Below are positions 60,274-64,000 of a stretch of DNA of 64,000 nt, piece after piece. This DNA comes from an uncultured Collinsella sp. (GTDB taxonomy: Bacteria > Actinomycetota > Coriobacteriia > Coriobacteriales > Coriobacteriaceae): assembly GCA_958439425.1 (NCBI GenBank), contig CAUBVH010000007.1, positions 1 through 64,000 on the forward strand, in the 5' to 3' direction. The notes beneath the pieces were generated by a model that did not search any database, was not told the DNA's origin, and was given only the letters and a program-made list of their open reading frames with translations. The position numbers and the translations under genes are program-made. Within the stretch, counting starts at the first letter, position 1. Each line of letters begins with the position of its first letter.

Positions 60274-60316
60274 AAAAACCACCACGAAGGGGACAGGCAC
60301 CTTTGTGGTGGTTTTT
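60274..60316. repeat. REP1 palindrome, copy 6
   Basis: AAAAACCACCACGAAGG, GGACAGGCA, CCTTTGTGGTGGTTTTT. Orientation A. With copy 7 at 61256-61297 (orientation B) it flanks the transposase gene. Confidence 0.88.
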
Positions 60317-60476
60317 GCTTGCTCGCGCATTCGTTCGTTGCTCAAGTGTATCTAAGCATATTTTCGTTAAGCAATAGATGACATTTCGGCAGGTGGGCGG
60401 CATAATCGGTGAATAGATTCTCGCCGCTTTGCGTGCGTCGCGGGGTTATTTTTGGCATGAGAGCAAGGAGATGTCC

Positions 60477-61235
60477 ATGTCGAGAAAGCCGCGGCAGAAA
60501 TCACAGATTGGCCTGTATCACATTACGATGAGAGGCAACGGCAAGCAGCTTCTGTTTGAGGATGATAAGGACAGAAGGCGGCTACTGTCGCTTGTTCGGA
60601 CCTCGATAACGAGATTCAACATCAAACTTATCGCTTGGTGCCTGATGGGCAATCACGTGCATCTTGTCGTGAGCGATCCCGATGATAACGTGAGCGAGGC
60701 CATGCACCTTGTCATGTCTTGCTACGCAACATGGTATAACCGCCGGCATGGGCATGCCGGCCACGTTTTTCAGGATAGATTTTCGAGCACTCCCATTTCG
60801 AGCGAGGAACATCTTCTCGATGCTATTCGATACGTGCATTTCAATCCGCAAAAAGCCGGTATTTGTCCGTATGGCGAGTATCGATGGAGCAGCCATCTGG
60901 ATTATACTGAACGCGACCCAGCCATTGCGACGGTCGATTTGGCGTTTGTTCGTCTTGCGTTTCCGCGCGCTTGCGACTATCGGGCCTTTATGGACGCATC
61001 CGATGTCGTGGTTGTTCGTCCGTCAGCGGGTGGGCGCATTGATGAAGATGAAGCCCTAGATGTGGGGATATCGCTGATTCGCTCGTTTGGGCTGAGTGAG
61101 CTTTCCGATGTTAAAGCCCTCGATAAGGCCAAACGAAATGAGATTTTGGCTGCGATGCGGAGCGCCGGCCTTTCGATCCGTCAGATTCAGCGCCTGACGG
61201 GTGTAGGGGAGTGGTCGATTCGCAAGGTAGGGTAG
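60477..61235 (+). CDS. REP-associated tyrosine transposase (RAYT, Y1 family)
   Basis: 252 residues. His60-Val-His62 in MGNHVHLVV is the HUH metal site, and Tyr119 in IRYVHFNPQKAG is the probable nucleophile of this IS200/605-related single-strand nuclease. GHVFQDRF is a further family landmark. The C-terminal 75 residues (ILAAMRSAGLSIRQIQRLTGVGEWSIRK) form an HTH-like DNA-binding tail, as in long RAYTs. AAGGAG lies 6 bases before the ATG at 60477. It is a single-copy gene flanked by inverted REP1 palindromes with no IS ends, as expected for a domesticated RAYT. Confidence 0.85.
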   Translation: MSRKPRQKSQIGLYHITMRGNGKQLLFEDDKDRRRLLSLVRTSITRFNIKLIAWCLMGNHVHLVVSDPDDNVSEAMHLVMSCYATWYNRRHGHAGHVFQDRFSSTPISSEEHLLDAIRYVHFNPQKAGICPYGEYRWSSHLDYTERDPAIATVDLAFVRLAFPRACDYRAFMDASDVVVVRPSAGGRIDEDEALDVGISLIRSFGLSELSDVKALDKAKRNEILAAMRSAGLSIRQIQRLTGVGEWSIRKVG

Positions 61236-61255
61236 CGCCTCTCCCCACGCAAACG

Positions 61256-61297
61256 AAAAACCACCACAAAGGTGCCTGTTCCCTTTGTGGTGGTTTT
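61256..61297. repeat. REP1 palindrome, copy 7
   Basis: AAAAACCACCACAAAGG, TGCCTGTTC, CCTTTGTGGTGGTTTT. Orientation B. Between the transposase (+) and the HD gene (-), also a bidirectional terminator. Confidence 0.88.
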
Positions 61298-61301
61298 GGT
61301 G

Positions 61302-61901
61302 TTAGGCCTGGAAGGTATCGCGGTCGGGGGCGAAGGACTGCATGGCCGCGATGGTGCGGTCAAAGAGCTCGGGGAGCTCCCAGCCGAGCATCTCGGCGCC
61401 CTGCGAAATCACGTCGCGCGAGCAGCCGGCGGCAAAGCGCTTGTCCTTGAACTTCTTCTTAAGCGACTTGGTCGTAAAGTCCATGACGCTCTTGCTCGGG
61501 CGCATGATGACTGCAGCGCCGATCAGGCCGGTGAGCTCATCGCAGGCAAACAGGATCTTTTCCATCTGCAGCTCGGGTTTGGGCAGCGAGGTGTTGAAGT
61601 CCGACGTGTGCGTCTGGATGGCGCGAATGAGCTCGGGAGACGCACCTTCGCCCTCAAGAATCTCGGCAGCATAGATGGTGTGGTTCATGGGGTCGTCCTC
61701 ATGCTCCTCCCAATCAAGGTCGTGCAGCAGACCGACGATGCCCCAAAACTCCTCGTTCTCGGGGTCGAACTCGCGCGCAAAGTAGCGCATAGTGCCCTCG
61801 ACCGTCTCGCCATGGGTGATGTGGAACGGGTCCTTGTTGTGCTCGTTGAGCAGTTCGAACGCGCGGTCGCGGGTGATTCCAGCGGTAAGCGGCTCTGCCA
61901 T
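61302..61901 (-). CDS. HD-domain hydrolase
   Basis: 199 residues. His-Asp pairs lie in ITHGETVEG and GLLHDLDWEEH, and the distal IQTHTS and FACDELTGLI match the HD phosphohydrolase fold, which uses metal to cleave phosphate esters. Substrate unknown. AAGGAG precedes the ATG. Behind the start codon's promoter lies REP1 copy 8. Confidence 0.82.
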   Translation of the reverse strand: MAEPLTAGITRDRAFELLNEHNKDPFHITHGETVEGTMRYFAREFDPENEEFWGIVGLLHDLDWEEHEDDPMNHTIYAAEILEGEGASPELIRAIQTHTSDFNTSLPKPELQMEKILFACDELTGLIGAAVIMRPSKSVMDFTTKSLKKKFKDKRFAAGCSRDVISQGAEMLGWELPELFDRTIAAMQSFAPDRDTFQA

Positions 61902-61955
61902 AAGAGACTCCTTGTGCTCGTGGGTATCGATAAGAATGAATACTACTAGAACAAG

Positions 61956-61997
61956 AAAACCACCACAAAGGTGTCTGTCCCCTTTGTGGTGGTTTTT
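61956..61997. repeat. REP1 palindrome, copy 8
   Basis: AAAACCACCACAAAGG, TGTCTGTCC, CCTTTGTGGTGGTTTTT. Orientation B, thirteen bases from the CarD-like stop codon; probably that gene's terminator. Confidence 0.88.
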
Positions 61998-62009
61998 GGC
62001 GCGGATGGG

Positions 62010-62495
62010 TTAGTTGAGGGCGGCTTGGGCTAGGCGAGCTTCGGCGTCCTCCTCGGTGACGCCCAAGGCCACGGCGAACTCCTCGATGGAGCGGCGCTTG
62101 GCCTCCTTGAGTACGCGCATGTAGTAGGAGCTGGGCTTTTTATCAGCTTCCTCGGCCTGGCGAATGCGGTGCATCATGGTCTTTGCCACGCGGACCGTCT
62201 CGGGCGCGCCCAGCTTGAGCTGCTGCTTAAAGTGCGTCTCCTCAAGCGAGCTGTTGCGCTCGGTAAAGGTGTCGCACTCCAGCTCGTCATAGTGGCTCAG
62301 CAGGTGCTCGGCATCTTGCTGCGAGATGGCGGCGTGCAAACGGTCGGCCTGTGCCACGGGGTACATAAGGATCGTCTGTGCATGTCCCTGCTTGGTCTCG
62401 AGCAACAGCATGGGCTGCGGTGTGTCGTCCCTAAAACCGACGACGGTGCAGACTCCCTGACCCGGATGAATGACGTGTTGACCGATTGAGAACAT
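62010..62495 (-). CDS. CarD-like transcription factor
   Basis: 161 residues. IGQHVIHPGQGVCTVVGF is the CarD/TRCF RNA-polymerase-interacting domain; the C-terminal helical domain (about 70-160) would contact promoter DNA. CarD/CdnL stabilises open complexes and often serves rRNA genes. GGAGG lies a few bases before the ATG. Confidence 0.87.
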   Translation of the reverse strand: MFSIGQHVIHPGQGVCTVVGFRDDTPQPMLLLETKQGHAQTILMYPVAQADRLHAAISQQDAEHLLSHYDELECDTFTERNSSLEETHFKQQLKLGAPETVRVAKTMMHRIRQAEEADKKPSSYYMRVLKEAKRRSIEEFAVALGVTEEDAEARLAQAALN

Positions 62496-62837
62496 GCTAC
62501 CTCCAACTTATACGAATTTACGTATGTCTAGAATAACACGCTGACGTGCGCAAATCCTCACTTTATGCAGGAAAAGCACACAACTCTGATAGGTAAGAGT
62601 ATTCGATAACAGACGCAGCTCATTCACACCTTTATGCATTTTCAACGCCTGCATAATCTGCAGGCAGACTGGCATCTTTGAGTGACTCCATACAAGCTGT
62701 AGTCATTTTTGTGCATATGCAATATCTATTAGCTTTACCCTGCGACAGTGCCCGTCGCTTGTGATAGAGTGCTACAAACTCTGGCTTTTGCCCTACGAGT
62801 GACCAAGAGCTCGGGGGCTTTAACACAAGGAGGATCT
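62496..62837. other. Divergent promoter region, CarD-like and argS
   Basis: AT-rich; the left end holds TATACGAATTTACGTATG, a near palindrome, by the CarD-like gene's promoter. No ORF or stable RNA recognised in the rest. Confidence 0.4.
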
Positions 62838-64000
62838 ATGCCCGAGAAGATTGAAGAGCTGGTACGCGCTGCGCTTGCTGCGGCCCAGGAGGCCGGCGAC
62901 CTTTCCGCATTTGAACTTGACGATTGCGCCATCGAGCGACCGGCTGACACTTCTCATGGCGAGTGGACCTCTACCATGGCCCTGAAGTCCGCCAAGCTGG
63001 CCCACTGCGCCCCGCGTAAGATCGCCGAGGCCATCGTTGCCCATATGCCCGAGGACCCTGCGATCGAGAAGGTCGAGATCGCCGGCCCCGGCTTCATCAA
63101 CTTCTACCTCTCCGTTGCCGTCAAGAATGCCATCTTTGGCGAGGCTCGCGAGAAGGGCATGGACTTCGCTAAGTCCAACGTCGGTGGTGGCCTGAAGACC
63201 CAGGTCGAGTTCGTTTCCGCTAACCCCGTCGGCCCCATGCACATCGGCCATGGCCGCTGGGCCGCTCTGGGCGACTCTCTTTGCCGCGTTATGGACCACG
63301 CCGGTTACGACATCCAGCGTGAGTTCTACATCAACGACCACGGCTCTCAGATGAACACCTTCGGCAACTCCATCAGCACGCGCTATATGCAGCTTGCCGA
63401 CATCATCGCCAAGCAGGGCGTGGATATCGACGAAGCTCACAAGCTGCTGATCGCCGACCGCGACGCCTTTGTTGCCGACGAGAACGACGAGCACCCCGAG
63501 ACCCATCCGTATCAGGACAACTTTGCCGAGACTCTGGGCAAGGACTCCTACGGCGGCGACTACATCATCGACGAGGCTGCCGAGTTCTGGCGCACCGACG
63601 GCGATAAGTGGGTCGACGCCGATCCTCAGGAGCGTATGGAGAGCTTCCGCGAGCGCGGCTACGTAAAGATGGTCGACAACATGCGCGACCTCTGCCACGC
63701 CGTCAATTGCGACTTCGATCGTTGGTACTCCGAGCGTTCGCTGTACGTGAAGGACACCGAGGGTGAGACCGCTGGCACCTCTGCCGTCGACCGCGCTTTT
63801 GAGAAGCTCGACAAGATGGGCTACCTCTATACCAAGGACGGCGCCCTGTGGTTCCGCTCCACCGACCTGGGCGATGACAAGGACCGCGTCCTGATCAAGT
63901 CCGACGGCGAGTACACCTACTTCGCCTCCGATGTTGCCTATCACTGGGATAAGTTCCAGCGCGTCGACCACGTCATCGACATCTGGGGCGCCGACCACCA
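62838..64000 (+). CDS. argS: Arginyl-tRNA synthetase (3' partial)
   Basis: 387 residues up to the window edge. The N-terminal additional domain is followed by SANPVGPMHIGHGRWAALGD with HIGH at residues 135-138, then EFYINDHGSQM. The KMSKS part lies outside the window. An insert (residues about 190-270) is acidic. AAGGAGGA lies 4-11 bases before the ATG at 62838. A class I synthetase needed for charging tRNA-Arg. Confidence 0.94.
   Translation, partial: MPEKIEELVRAALAAAQEAGDLSAFELDDCAIERPADTSHGEWTSTMALKSAKLAHCAPRKIAEAIVAHMPEDPAIEKVEIAGPGFINFYLSVAVKNAIFGEAREKGMDFAKSNVGGGLKTQVEFVSANPVGPMHIGHGRWAALGDSLCRVMDHAGYDIQREFYINDHGSQMNTFGNSISTRYMQLADIIAKQGVDIDEAHKLLIADRDAFVADENDEHPETHPYQDNFAETLGKDSYGGDYIIDEAAEFWRTDGDKWVDADPQERMESFRERGYVKMVDNMRDLCHAVNCDFDRWYSERSLYVKDTEGETAGTSAVDRAFEKLDKMGYLYTKDGALWFRSTDLGDDKDRVLIKSDGEYTYFASDVAYHWDKFQRVDHVIDIWGADH

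Noticed and set aside
60477..61235. Complete IS200/IS605 insertion sequence
   Set aside because: No tnpB, no IS-type subterminal hairpins at conserved distances, and a long C-terminal HTH tail; RAYT fits better.
62820..63998. Long open frame on the minus strand at the right edge
   Set aside because: It is the mirror of argS: the plus strand encodes a clear arginyl-tRNA synthetase with HIGH motif and AAGGAGGA site.

Overview
The window is GC-rich chromosomal DNA of an actinobacterial type and most resembles a gut Coriobacteriia genome such as Collinsella. This is inferred from gene content, codon use and the style of the intergenic palindromes; no database search was run. It holds about 50 protein genes, one tRNA, an unusually rich set of palindromic intergenic repeats, and one large anti-phage locus.

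Layout. 1-13.7 kb: a 5'-truncated ABC-F ATPase, a HAD phosphatase, a DtxR/MntR-type regulator, a zinc/cadmium module (P-type ATPase, separate HMA metallochaperone, SmtB-type repressor with three matching operators), an endonuclease-fold protein, a DEDD exonuclease, a His-rich metal exporter, YaiI/YqxD, a DUF308 membrane protein, a nitroreductase with an iron-box-like operator, and two tandem histidine phosphatases. 13.7-19.9 kb: a DUF1015-like protein, an M20 peptidase, a second and degenerate endonuclease-fold paralogue, serA and serC, and an orphan antitoxin-like gene.

20.2-36.8 kb: a type I BREX locus, brxA-brxB-brxC-pglX-pglZ-brxL, with two striking features. A run of ten G bases abuts the brxA start codon, a classic slippage substrate. 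pglX is cleanly divided into an N-terminal methyltransferase ORF (835 aa) and a C-terminal ORF (322 aa) with its own ribosome site, separated by two AT-richer cargo genes. Two further unrecognised genes follow brxL. Just downstream, a DUF3800 gene is flanked by two same-orientation terminator-like RNA elements, and two copies of a roughly 120-bp element with terminal inverted repeats bracket the boundary region.

38-64 kb: housekeeping and envelope genes. These are a CPA1 antiporter, a PPP-type phosphatase, a flippase, lactate permease and PEP carboxykinase, a B3/B4 protein with an attenuator-like leader, MarR, DegV, an alkyltransferase-like protein, trpS, a WecA/TagO-like transferase, a candidate structured RNA, a PflA-like radical SAM protein, tRNA-Ala(CGC), pncB, a proB / prolyl peptidase / proA cluster, a REP-associated tyrosine transposase (RAYT), an HD hydrolase, a CarD-like regulator and the start of argS. 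Eight copies of a 37-43 bp palindrome (REP1) lie in this window, seven of them between 46 and 62 kb. Two of them flank the RAYT in opposite orientation, which suggests an active or recent REP/RAYT system.

Read together, the metal genes form candidate Zn and Mn regulons, and the BREX locus looks phase-variable and modular. Convergent gene pairs are usually separated by strong bidirectional hairpins.
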